Shown piece by piece: positions 1 through 6,823 of a stretch of 7,494 nt of DNA. A program made the position numbers and the translations under genes. The stretch lies in assembly GCA_013205605.1 (NCBI GenBank), contig JABMMK010000346.1:1-7494 (forward strand), read 5' to 3'. The notes under the pieces are model-generated. The model was given only the letters and a program-made list of their open reading frames with translations. It searched no databases and was not told the DNA's origin. The stretch is from Cytophagales bacterium (GTDB lineage: Bacteria > Bacteroidota > Bacteroidia > Cytophagales > Spirosomataceae). Numbering within the stretch: position 1 is the first letter of the stretch; every line of letters starts with the position of its first letter.

Positions 1-86
1 AAGTTAAAACGCAAGTTTTTGATCGTGAACGTGGTAAATTGATGGTTGACGGCATGGCTACAGCCTTGCATTTGGAAAAATTTTAA
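1..86 (+). CDS. 3' end of an unidentified protein-coding gene (partial)
   Basis: An open frame enters from the left edge, with its first complete codon at base 3, and ends at TAA 84-86. It gives 27 residues with a FDRERGKLMVDGMATALHLE core. Directly downstream is a strong intrinsic terminator, which supports this being a genuine gene end. The fragment is too short for a firm family call. The pattern of a basic turn followed by a 'G-x-A-x-A-L' strand is loosely like the last strands of hotdog-fold (MaoC-type) dehydratases or thioesterases, but that is only a guess. The start and most of the gene lie outside the window. Confidence 0.6.
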   Translation, partial: VKTQVFDRERGKLMVDGMATALHLEKF

Positions 87-87
87 T

Positions 88-125
88 AAAAAAAAAGCCT
101 GAAATTTCTTTCAGGCTTTTTTTTT
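88..125. terminator. Bidirectional intrinsic terminator
   Basis: A perfect 8-bp stem, GCCTGAAA (97-104) with TTTCAGGC (109-116), encloses a 4-base loop. It is flanked by an A-run on the left (about 88-96) and a T-run on the right (117-125), so the A and T runs extend the stem and supply a U-tract on either strand. It lies between the stop of the leftmost plus-strand gene (86) and the stop of the minus-strand Hc1-like gene (140), so it can terminate both convergent transcripts. Confidence 0.9.
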
Positions 126-139
126 ACAATTTTAATAAA

Positions 140-319
140 TTACTTAGAAGCGTTCTTTTGGTTTTGAACCTCAGTACGAATTTCTTGTGATAAAGTTTTT
201 AATTGTTGAAGACCACCTCTAACGCGTGTTCCTGCTGCTTGATTTCCTTTATCATAGAATTTTTCGAAATCCGATTCTAATGATAATACTAGATCCTTCA
301 CTTGTGCAAATCTGCTCAT
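140..319 (-). CDS. Hc1-like 'histone H1' small protein, 59 aa
   Basis: ATG at 317-319, TAA at 140-142. The 59-residue product begins MSRFAQVKDLVLSLESDFEK and continues with a KGNQAAGTRVRGGLQQLK segment and a TEVQNQKN tail. I recognise this as the short Hc1-type 'histone H1' protein common in Bacteroidota. The sequence looks mostly helical, with 10 Lys/Arg against 7 Asp/Glu, so it is only mildly basic. It lacks the long Lys/Ala/Pro-rich tail of chlamydial Hc1 and of eukaryotic H1. A nucleoid or DNA-binding role is therefore a family label rather than something the sequence proves. It has its own terminator (88-125) and a plausible promoter (388-418), so it is probably monocistronic. Confidence in the gene is high; confidence in the function is moderate. 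Confidence 0.88.
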   Translation of the reverse strand: MSRFAQVKDLVLSLESDFEKFYDKGNQAAGTRVRGGLQQLKTLSQEIRTEVQNQKNASK

Positions 320-387
320 AATAATAATATTTAGGTTGTAAAATATTTAGATTGTCTTTATAGCCTGTTTAAAGGCCTTTATAATAC

Positions 388-418
388 GAAATTTAGACAA
401 ATTTTTAATTCTCGCAAA
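388..418 (-). promoter_or_regulatory. Candidate Bacteroidota-type promoter for the Hc1-like gene
   Basis: Read on the minus strand, a TTTG (415-418) is followed after 19 bases by TAAATTTC (388-395). This matches the Bacteroidota -33 TTG / -7 TAnnTTTG layout with one mismatch, in the last base of the -7 box. It would give a leader of roughly 65 nt before the ATG at 319. A 12-bp perfect palindrome, TAAAGGCCTTTA (370-381), falls in or next to the start of that leader. No Shine-Dalgarno sequence is seen. This is pattern matching only. Confidence 0.4.
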
Positions 419-429
419 TTTTTCCAACT

Positions 430-464
430 AAAAATCACAAAAAAAAGCGAAAAAAGTCAAAAAA
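430..464. repeat. Four helically phased A-tracts (predicted curved DNA)
   Basis: A-runs lie at 430-434 (5 A), 439-446 (8 A), 450-455 (6 A) and 459-464 (6 A). Their centres are about 10.5, 10 and 9 bases apart, close to one DNA turn. Such phasing is expected to bend DNA. The tract lies just upstream of the candidate -33 box of the minus-strand Hc1-like gene, where it could act like an UP element or as a nucleoid-protein binding site. It also covers the region just downstream of the acyltransferase stop codon. Confidence 0.55.
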
Positions 465-490
465 GTTAAATTTTAGGCTCTTTTTCTAGT

Positions 491-1729
491 TTATTCAGAA
501 TAAAAGCCTTCTTTAAGTTGCTTTTGTACTTTTGCAAAACACTCTGTCGTGTAACGTATATCCTCAAGCGTATGTGAGGAAGTTGGTATGATCCTTAACA
601 TAATTTGTCCCTTCGGAACTACTGGGTAGACAACTATGCTACAGAAAATACCCATGTTTTCTCTAAGGTCACGAACAAGTTTGGTCACCGCTTCAATATC
701 ATAATCACCATGCAAAAATACAGGCGTTACCGGAGATTGAGTTTCGCCAATATCAAATCCCTTTTCTCTTAACCCTTCTTGAAGTGCTTTTACATTCGCC
801 CATAATTTTTCTCTTAATTCAGGATGCTTTTTAATTAATTCAAGTCGCTTCATACCTCCAATAACAAAGGGCATTGGCAATGCTTTTGCATAGGTTTGAG
901 ACCTCATGTTATATTTTAAATACATAATGATATCTTTTGGCGCTGCTACAAATGCTCCAATGGCTGCCATTGATTTAGCGAAAGTTGAAAAATATAGGTC
1001 AATTCCCTCAGTACAATTTAAAAATTCACCTACTCCACGTCCATTTTCTCCCATAGTTCCAAATCCATGCGCATCATCAACTAACAATCTGAAATTAAAA
1101 TCCTTTTTCATTTCGACTATTTTATCCAGCGCGCCCACTTTTCCCGACATTCCGAAGACTCCTTCCGTAATAACAAGTATTCCTCCCCCTGTTTCCTCCG
1201 TTCGCTTTTTTGCACGCTCTAAATTCGTTCTTAAAGAATCCATGTCGTTGTGATTAAACTTATAATAGGCGCCCATTTTTGCTTTATGCAAACGAATACC
1301 ATCGATCAAGCAAGCATGTGATTCTGCATCGTATACAATAATATCACGATGATCTACCATACATTCTACTAGCGACATCACTCCTTGGTACCCATAATTA
1401 AGTAGGAAGCAGTCTTCCTTGCCCACAAATTCAGCTAATTGTCTCTCAAATTCCTCGTGTTCATTCGTATTTCCAGACATCATTCTAGCTCCCATCGGGT
1501 AGGCTAGGCCGTATTTAGCTGCCGCGTCAGCATCTGCTTTTCTCACTTCAGGGTGATTGGCCAATCCTAAATAGTTATTTAAGGACCAATTTAACATCTC
1601 CTTTCCCATGAAAGTCATTCTTGGACCTAATTCGCCAGTTAGTTTTGGAAAAGAAAAATAATGATGTGAATAATGTGCATGAGCTCCTATTGGCCCCATA
1701 TTTTTTACTACTTTTTCGAAAATATCCAC
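491..1729 (-). CDS. Serine palmitoyltransferase-like alpha-oxoamine synthase (SPT or cysteate acyltransferase)
   Basis: A 412-residue cytosolic PLP enzyme of the KBL/BioF/SPT family, which condenses an amino acid with a fatty acyl thioester and releases CO2. Visible residues: a His in ESHACLIDG (H138) that should stack on PLP; D218 and H221 in the DDAH motif; the PLP-binding Lys in STFAKS (K252); and the late Arg in QIMLRI (R379), equivalent to the SPT carboxylate-binding Arg. Length fits the family. In Bacteroidota such enzymes use serine (sphingolipid base) or cysteate (capnine, sulfonolipids). The long N-terminus and the MGARMMSGNTNEHEEFE stretch recall the flavobacterial cysteate acyltransferase type, but substrate cannot be decided here. 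The start is GTG (1727-1729): an in-frame TAA lies seven codons upstream, and the next in-frame ATG is codon 11. No acyl carrier protein or reductase gene is adjacent. Confidence 0.88.
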   Translation of the reverse strand: MDIFEKVVKNMGPIGAHAHYSHHYFSFPKLTGELGPRMTFMGKEMLNWSLNNYLGLANHPEVRKADADAAAKYGLAYPMGARMMSGNTNEHEEFERQLAEFVGKEDCFLLNYGYQGVMSLVECMVDHRDIIVYDAESHACLIDGIRLHKAKMGAYYKFNHNDMDSLRTNLERAKKRTEETGGGILVITEGVFGMSGKVGALDKIVEMKKDFNFRLLVDDAHGFGTMGENGRGVGEFLNCTEGIDLYFSTFAKSMAAIGAFVAAPKDIIMYLKYNMRSQTYAKALPMPFVIGGMKRLELIKKHPELREKLWANVKALQEGLREKGFDIGETQSPVTPVFLHGDYDIEAVTKLVRDLRENMGIFCSIVVYPVVPKGQIMLRIIPTSSHTLEDIRYTTECFAKVQKQLKEGFYSE

Positions 1730-1769
1730 TTTATGATTTCGTTTTAATTAAATAATCATGTATTAATTA

Positions 1770-1777
1770 CAAAGTTA
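1770..1777 (-). promoter_or_regulatory. Candidate -7 box for the SPT-like gene
   Basis: On the minus strand this reads TAACTTTG, an exact TAnnTTTG match, about 40 bases before the GTG start. No good TTG sits 17-23 bases upstream, so the -33 element is weak or absent. Confidence 0.4.
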
Positions 1778-1831
1778 AATTTATTTTTTAATCCTGCTTA
1801 TATTTAATAAGCTCATTCGTCATTTTTCTAT

Positions 1832-1839
1832 TATTTTTG
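1832..1839 (+). promoter_or_regulatory. Candidate -7 box for gamma-glutamyltransferase
   Basis: TATTTTTG is an exact match to TAnnTTTG, 24 bases before the ATG at 1864. No TTG is visible at the expected -33 spacing. The region is very AT-rich, so a chance match is quite possible. Confidence 0.35.
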
Positions 1840-1863
1840 TCAAATTATTAACAAGTTTTCAAT

Positions 1864-3561
1864 ATGAATTTCAAATTTTTCTTCCTTTTTTCCGCCCTTA
1901 TTTTATCTAATGTACTTTATAGTCAAAGTACGATTAAACCCTTGGTCGAATCTAAAAAAGGGATGGTGGTTACAACGCATCCAATAGCTTCAGAAATCGG
2001 CTTGTCTATTTTACAAAAAGGAGGGAATGCCATTGACGCTGCCATAGCAGTAAATTTTGCATTAGCTGTTTGCCATCCATCTGCTGGTAATATTGGTGGA
2101 GGTGGTTTTTTGGTTTATCGAAATGCCAAAGGAAAAGTTTTTGCATTAGATTACCGGGAAAAGGCTCCATTGGCAAGTAGCAAAGATATGTACCTAGATG
2201 CCTCTGGCAATGTAATTCCTGAAAAAAGTTTGGTAGGGATATTTTCTGCAGGGGTTCCAGGAACTGTGGCGGGGATGGAAGAAATGCACCGTAAATTTGG
2301 TTTATTATCCTGGAAAGATCTGATTCAGCCTGCCATTGACATCGCGAGGAATGGACATGCACTTACGTCAAGGGAAGCTCGTGGATTAAATGCAAATAAG
2401 TCGGATTTTGTCAGAGAAAATAAAGGGAATTCTTATTTAATTAATCCGAATAAAATTGATTGGAAAAAGGATGATCAATTAATTCAGGAGGACTTAGCAA
2501 ATACCTTGGAAAGAATTTTACAAAATAAATCAAAAGGATTTTACCAAGGTAAAACAGCGGAGTTGATTATTAGTGAAATGAAACGTCAAAATGGCATTAT
2601 TACACAGAAAGATTTGAATGGCTATAAACCTGTTTGGCGCAAACCAATCGTCCAATCGTATAAAAATTTCCAAGTAATTGGAATGCCACCGCCATCTAGT
2701 GGAGGGATAGCATTGGCCCAATTAATGGGAATGGTGCAGAAATATCCAGTGAGTAAATGGGGGGTGAACTCCGATTCTACGGTCCAATTAATGATTGAGT
2801 CTGAAAGACGTGTATTTGCAGACCGAGCGAAATGGCTAGGTGATCCTGATTTTGTTCAAGTACCCATCGGGCCCTTATTAGATTCTACTTATATTAAAAA
2901 TAGAATTAGTTCGATCAATTTCGCAAAGGCGTCTTTAAGTTCAGACATTTCTGCAGGTCAATTTCCTGGCTATGAAAGCCCGGAAACGACTCATTTTTCG
3001 ATTGTAGACGCTGCAGGTAATGCGGTGTCGATTACAACAACCTTAAATAATTCTTTTGGAAGCAAAGTATTTGTCGGTGGAGCTGGATTTCTTTTAAACG
3101 ATGAAATGGATGATTTTTCTGCAAAAGCCGGTTATCCCAACTCATATGGTTTAGTTGGATCCAAAGCAAATGAAATTCAACCCATGAAAAGAATGCTTTC
3201 AAGTATGACGCCAACCATCATTACCGAAAATGGCCAATTGAAAATGGTTGTTGGCACCCCAGGAGGATCCACTATCATTACGAGTGTATTTCAAGTGGTA
3301 CTGAACGTATTGGAATTTGGAATGAATATGCAACAGGCAGTTGAATATCCTCGATTTCACCAACAATGGAAACCTGAACAAACCCGAATTGAACCTAATC
3401 GCATGTCAACCATTCAAATGGAACGATTGAAGCAGAAGGGTTATGAATTTTCTAATTCGACATCTATAGGTCTAGTGGAAGGAATATTAGTGCTTCCATC
3501 CGGTAAGCTACAAGGTGGTGCCGATTCTCGTGGCGATGACACAGCCTTGGGTCATGATTGA
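1864..3561 (+). CDS. ggt: Gamma-glutamyltransferase (exported)
   Basis: A 565-residue gamma-glutamyltranspeptidase, an N-terminal nucleophile hydrolase that cleaves itself into large and small subunits and transfers or hydrolyses the gamma-glutamyl group of glutathione and related compounds. Residues 1-20 form a Sec signal peptide (hydrophobic FFFLFSALIL, likely cut at LYS|Q), so it acts in the periplasm or outside the cell. Family marks in order: the LDYREKAP substrate-binding Arg (R98); the processing site ESPE|TTHFS with nucleophile T375; NDEMDDF (416-417 acidic pair); a lid-loop-like segment at about 419-441; the SSM pair (S446, S447); the TPGGS oxyanion region (465-469); and the C-terminal ADSRGDDTA signature. 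All catalytic positions are present and the length is normal. The ATG at 1864 is supported by the signal peptide. It is monocistronic, and its stop sits one base from the convergent VIT-type gene. Confidence 0.96.
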   Translation: MNFKFFFLFSALILSNVLYSQSTIKPLVESKKGMVVTTHPIASEIGLSILQKGGNAIDAAIAVNFALAVCHPSAGNIGGGGFLVYRNAKGKVFALDYREKAPLASSKDMYLDASGNVIPEKSLVGIFSAGVPGTVAGMEEMHRKFGLLSWKDLIQPAIDIARNGHALTSREARGLNANKSDFVRENKGNSYLINPNKIDWKKDDQLIQEDLANTLERILQNKSKGFYQGKTAELIISEMKRQNGIITQKDLNGYKPVWRKPIVQSYKNFQVIGMPPPSSGGIALAQLMGMVQKYPVSKWGVNSDSTVQLMIESERRVFADRAKWLGDPDFVQVPIGPLLDSTYIKNRISSINFAKASLSSDISAGQFPGYESPETTHFSIVDAAGNAVSITTTLNNSFGSKVFVGGAGFLLNDEMDDFSAKAGYPNSYGLVGSKANEIQPMKRMLSSMTPTIITENGQLKMVVGTPGGSTIITSVFQVVLNVLEFGMNMQQAVEYPRFHQQWKPEQTRIEPNRMSTIQMERLKQKGYEFSNSTSIGLVEGILVLPSGKLQGGADSRGDDTALGHD

Positions 3562-3562
3562 T

Positions 3563-4264
3563 TTATTGGAATAACGTAGCAACAAAATAGGCCGCCGCAG
3601 CTGCAGCTGCACCAATGGAGGCTACTTTCAAGGATCCAATCCATGGATTTTGATCCGTTACCTTACTTTTGAAATACCCAAAAACCAATAAAGCAAGCAA
3701 CGTTATCTCAGCTGAATACAATAGGCCAGACTTGGGGTCATCAACATAAAAATAGGGTACAAGCGGGACAAATCCGCCAACAATATAGGAAATTCCTATA
3801 GTCAGGGCTGAGTTTCTAGCTCTATTAGGATTTGGTTTTTCTAAGCCTAATTCAAAACGCATCATAAAATCGACCCATTTGTCCTTATCTTTTGAAATAG
3901 CTTCTACGACTATTTCTTGCGCTTCTGGTGTCAAGCCATAGCTTTCAAATACTTCTCTAATTTCTTCTTTTTCCCTCTCAGGAACACGTTCCACTTCTTC
4001 ATATTCACGCTTTAATTCGGCTTCATAATGCTCCTGTTCTGTTTGTCCAGCCAGATATCCACCTAATCCCATTGCGATAGAACCTGCAACAATCTCTGCT
4101 ATTCCTGCTGTGGTGACAATGGACGATGAGGCTACTGCACCTGAAAGTCCAGCTGCCAATGCAAAAGGAACTGTTAAACCATCCGACATGCCAATAACTA
4201 TGTCAGTGATAAAATCAGAGCTCTTTAAATGCTTTTCATGTAAATGGTGATCAGGTCCGTTCAT
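3563..4264 (-). CDS. VIT1/CCC1-family Fe2+/Mn2+ transporter
   Basis: A 233-residue membrane protein of the vacuolar iron transporter family, expected to export Fe2+ or Mn2+ from the cytoplasm by proton antiport. Predicted layout: TM1 (about 22-42, with IGMSDGLTVPFALAAGLSG), TM2 (about 48-72), a charged cytosolic metal-binding domain (about 74-148) and TM3-TM5 (about 152-173, 179-198, 210-231). From memory of the Eucalyptus VIT1 structure, key residues map at a constant offset of 15: D28, E57 and M65 in the transport path, and E87, E90, E98, E101, M134 and E138 in the metal-binding domain. No ferritin-like domain is fused, unlike MbfA. TM5 carries seven consecutive alanines (219-225). It starts 9 bases after the peptide-transporter stop, so co-transcription is likely. 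ATG is at 4262-4264, without a Shine-Dalgarno sequence. Confidence 0.92.
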   Translation of the reverse strand: MNGPDHHLHEKHLKSSDFITDIVIGMSDGLTVPFALAAGLSGAVASSSIVTTAGIAEIVAGSIAMGLGGYLAGQTEQEHYEAELKREYEEVERVPEREKEEIREVFESYGLTPEAQEIVVEAISKDKDKWVDFMMRFELGLEKPNPNRARNSALTIGISYIVGGFVPLVPYFYVDDPKSGLLYSAEITLLALLVFGYFKSKVTDQNPWIGSLKVASIGAAAAAAAYFVATLFQ

Positions 4265-4273
4265 GTCAATTGT

Positions 4274-5857
4274 TTATCTGATGCCATGCATCATTTTTTT
4301 AAGTGGCCCACTGGCTAAAATATATAATAATATGGATGCTATTCCCGCCATGATGACAAAAAGCATAAAGAAATCATACAGGTTTTTTATTTCCATACCT
4401 AAAAAACTTGGAAATTGACCTGATGCGATTGCATTTACTGGTGGCAACAAAGCCCCTAGGGTACCTGCTAACGCATATCCGGCTGCATTTGCTAAAAACC
4501 AAACCCCCATTAACAAAGACGAAAATCGTTTAGGTGCAAGCTTTGCGACCAAAGATAAGCCTATGGGCGAAAGACACAATTCACCCATGGTGTGAAATAA
4601 ATACATAATGAATAACCAGGCCACGCCAAGTTTCTGAGAACCTAAATCTTTGACTTGAATCGCAATGATAAAATACCCAAGGGCTAGTAACATAAGGCCG
4701 ATGGCCTGCTTAGCGGGAGAATTAGGCTCAATGCCTCTTTTCTGCATCCAAATCCAAAACCAACTGAACGGAAAGGCCAACAAAATTATAAAAAAAGAAT
4801 TGGCGTTTTGAACAGAACTAGGTGGCAGTTCAATTCCGAAGAAATTCAAATCGGTTTGTTGGTCTGCAATAAATGTCAAGGAAGATCCCGCTTGTTCGTA
4901 AGCCGACCAAAAGAAGATGACAAAAAATGAAATAATATACATGACATAAATTCGCTGACGCTCAATGCTCGTCAAAGTTTTATCTGTCATAATTAAAAAT
5001 GCTAAACTAATTCCAGCCGAGTAAATGACCGGATAAACCCAGTCTTTGATTGGATTTACTATTTCTGATAGAAACAACAAATGGAATATATAGACTAATG
5101 AAGTGAATATTAAAAGAGTAATGCCAATCGATTTATTTGTAAAATCTGCTTTATCCGCCTCTTCTTCAGAATCTTGTGCTTTATTGAAATCTGGAGCTAA
5201 GCCCACGGCCTGGCCATCCGGTTTTAATAAATATTTGTTTTTCAAAAAATAAAAAGTGATGGTTCCAATCATCATCGCGCAGCCAGCAGCTAAAAAGCCC
5301 CATTTAAAAGCATCTAGATTTCTTACTCCATCCACCTTAACGTCTCCTAACCAGGGGCATATCATCATGCCCAACAATGCACCCGTATTGATCCCCATAT
5401 AAAAAATCGTAAAAGCAGCATCTAAACGGCTATCACCCTTAGCATATAACTGACCTACCATCGACGAAATGTTAGGTTTGAAAAATCCATTTCCAAGGAT
5501 TAGAAATAATAAGCCTGACCACATGAATATATTAGCGGTTTCTACTCCCTCCATAAATGTACTCGCTGATCCAAATAGTAATAGTTGGCCTATGGCCATC
5601 GTAATCCCACCCAAAATAATGCAATTTCGATTTCCTAAATATCGATCTGATATATACCCACCTAACATAGTTGTTAAGTAGCTTAGCCCTAAAAAACCAC
5701 CATAAATAATGGAAGCTTCGTTTTGTTTATAGGCAAGGGCATTGACTAAAAATAAAGAAAGTAAGGCACGCATTCCATAAAAATTGAAACGTTCCCACAT
5801 TTCTGTCGTGTATAATACATAAAGGCCTTTGGGATGCGAAGAAGTATTTTGATTCAT
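4274..5857 (-). CDS. POT/PTR-family proton-coupled peptide transporter
   Basis: An inner-membrane major-facilitator protein that imports di- and tripeptides with protons. Numbering from the ATG at 5855-5857 (527 residues), it shows the ExxERF signature in TM1 (E19, E22, R23), the GNGFFKPNIS loop with K127, the PTR2 signature FTIFYMGINTGALLG (about 149-163), the TM7 Glu in WSAYEQAGSS (E321) and the TM10 Glu in GELCLSPIGLS (E426). Hydrophobicity suggests 14 helices. A polar, acidic cytosolic loop (about 215-242) separates the two halves. The frame also allows a GTG start at 5879-5881, adding eight residues. I prefer the ATG because homologues usually begin only a few residues before HPKGLYVL, but this is not certain. 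The VIT-type gene follows after 9 bases. Confidence 0.93.
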   Translation of the reverse strand: MNQNTSSHPKGLYVLYTTEMWERFNFYGMRALLSLFLVNALAYKQNEASIIYGGFLGLSYLTTMLGGYISDRYLGNRNCIILGGITMAIGQLLLFGSASTFMEGVETANIFMWSGLLFLILGNGFFKPNISSMVGQLYAKGDSRLDAAFTIFYMGINTGALLGMMICPWLGDVKVDGVRNLDAFKWGFLAAGCAMMIGTITFYFLKNKYLLKPDGQAVGLAPDFNKAQDSEEEADKADFTNKSIGITLLIFTSLVYIFHLLFLSEIVNPIKDWVYPVIYSAGISLAFLIMTDKTLTSIERQRIYVMYIISFFVIFFWSAYEQAGSSLTFIADQQTDLNFFGIELPPSSVQNANSFFIILLAFPFSWFWIWMQKRGIEPNSPAKQAIGLMLLALGYFIIAIQVKDLGSQKLGVAWLFIMYLFHTMGELCLSPIGLSLVAKLAPKRFSSLLMGVWFLANAAGYALAGTLGALLPPVNAIASGQFPSFLGMEIKNLYDFFMLFVIMAGIASILLYILASGPLKKMMHGIR

Positions 5858-5921
5858 AGGATGCTGATGGATTTTGGCCACAATATAGGTAGATAATTTA
5901 GTTTTTATATTTTTTGAATTC

Positions 5922-5929
5922 CAAATTTA
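5922..5929 (-). promoter_or_regulatory. Candidate -7 box for the peptide transporter operon
   Basis: On the minus strand this reads TAAATTTG, an exact TAnnTTTG match, 64 bases before the preferred ATG and 40 before the alternative GTG. No matching -33 TTG is found at the usual spacing. It lies in the 150-174 base AT-rich gap between the divergent transporter and parA. I see no confident promoter for parA in that gap. Confidence 0.35.
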
Positions 5930-6031
5930 ATTTTAAATATTGATTTTATTGGGCTGGAATTTAATCAAAGATGTGAAACCTTTTTTGTAATATTGTTGAT
6001 TGGATTAGACAAAAGAAAAATTTAGATTTTT

Positions 6032-6811
6032 ATGGGTAAAATCATAGCAATAGCGAATCAAAAGGGTGGGGTAGGGAAAACAACTACTGCGATTAATTTA
6101 GCAGCTAGCCTAGCCGCCTTAGATTTAAAAACATTGCTCATTGACGCTGATCCACAGGCAAATTCAACCTCTGGTTTGGGTTTTAATCCGAAAGAAATTT
6201 CTCAAAGTATTTACGAATGTATGGTTGGGATTTCATTGGTAAAAGAAACTATTCTTCCTACCGAAGTGCCTTTTTTAGATATTATTCCTTCTCATATAGA
6301 TTTAGTTGGCGCTGAAATTGAAATGATTAATCTGACAAATCGGGAAGGAAAAATGAAAGAGGCCCTAAAGGAAATTAAAGACGACTATGATTTTATCATC
6401 ATGGATTGCTCTCCTTCCTTGGGATTAATTACTATTAATAGCTTAACGGCTGCTGATTCAGTGATTATTCCCGTTCAATGTGAATATTATGCATTAGAAG
6501 GCTTGGGAAAATTATTAAATACCATTAAGATTATACAAAGTCGATTAAATACGGAATTGCTTATTGAGGGAATTTTATTAACCATGTATGATTTGAGGCT
6601 TCGTTTATCTAATCAAGTGGTCAATGAGGTTAATTCTCATTTTAAAAATATGGTTTTTGAGACGATTATACCTAGAAATATTCGTTTGTCAGAGTCTCCT
6701 AGTTATGGGATTCCGGCCATTTTGCATGATGCGGAAAGTAAAGGAGCTATTAGTTATTTAAATCTCGCTAAAGAAATTGTGCGAAAAAATGGGCTTTTAT
6801 TGGAGATATAA
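6032..6811 (+). CDS. parA: ParA/Soj chromosome-partitioning ATPase
   Basis: A 259-residue Walker-type ATPase that binds nucleoid DNA as an ATP dimer and drives segregation of ParB-parS complexes. Features in order: the deviant Walker A motif KGGVGKTTT (11-19, with signature K11 and catalytic K16), the DADPQANST A' motif (D38, D40), Walker B IIMDCSP (D125), the VQCEYYALEGL segment (148-158), and C-terminal arginines in IPRNIRLSESPSYG (R215, R218) of the type that contacts DNA. It has no N-terminal helix-turn-helix, so it is the short chromosomal (Soj) type rather than a plasmid P1-type ParA. The length is normal. It starts at ATG 6032 without a Shine-Dalgarno sequence, and parB follows after 12 bases. 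Confidence 0.96.
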   Translation: MGKIIAIANQKGGVGKTTTAINLAASLAALDLKTLLIDADPQANSTSGLGFNPKEISQSIYECMVGISLVKETILPTEVPFLDIIPSHIDLVGAEIEMINLTNREGKMKEALKEIKDDYDFIIMDCSPSLGLITINSLTAADSVIIPVQCEYYALEGLGKLLNTIKIIQSRLNTELLIEGILLTMYDLRLRLSNQVVNEVNSHFKNMVFETIIPRNIRLSESPSYGIPAILHDAESKGAISYLNLAKEIVRKNGLLLEI

Positions 6812-6823
6812 TTTTTTAATGTA

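Noticed and set aside
475..509. AGGCT/AGCCT inverted repeat at the end of the SPT-like gene as a terminator
   Set aside because: The stem is only 5 bp with a loop of about 25 bases, and the T-tracts on the minus strand are not directly adjacent, so termination is not supported.
906..1253. Open frame of 115 codons on the plus strand, antisense to the SPT-like gene
   Set aside because: It lies wholly within a well-supported gene on the other strand and its translation resembles no family; it is a shadow frame.
2006..2362. Open frame of 118 codons antisense to gamma-glutamyltransferase, plus smaller ones at 2530-2721, 3032-3214 and 3199-3381
   Set aside because: All overlap a gene whose catalytic motifs are intact; their compositions look like shadow translations.
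5469..5681. Open frame of 70 codons on the plus strand inside the peptide transporter
   Set aside because: It is antisense to conserved transporter helices, with no recognisable motif.
5965..5982. GTGAAAC sequence upstream of parA resembling half of a parS site
   Set aside because: The left half of the TGTTTCACGTGAAACA palindrome is absent, so this is not a credible ParB-binding site; no parS was found in the window.
5988..5995. TAATATTG upstream of parA as a -7 box
   Set aside because: It has a mismatch in the TTTG part and no -33 TTG at the proper spacing; too weak to annotate.
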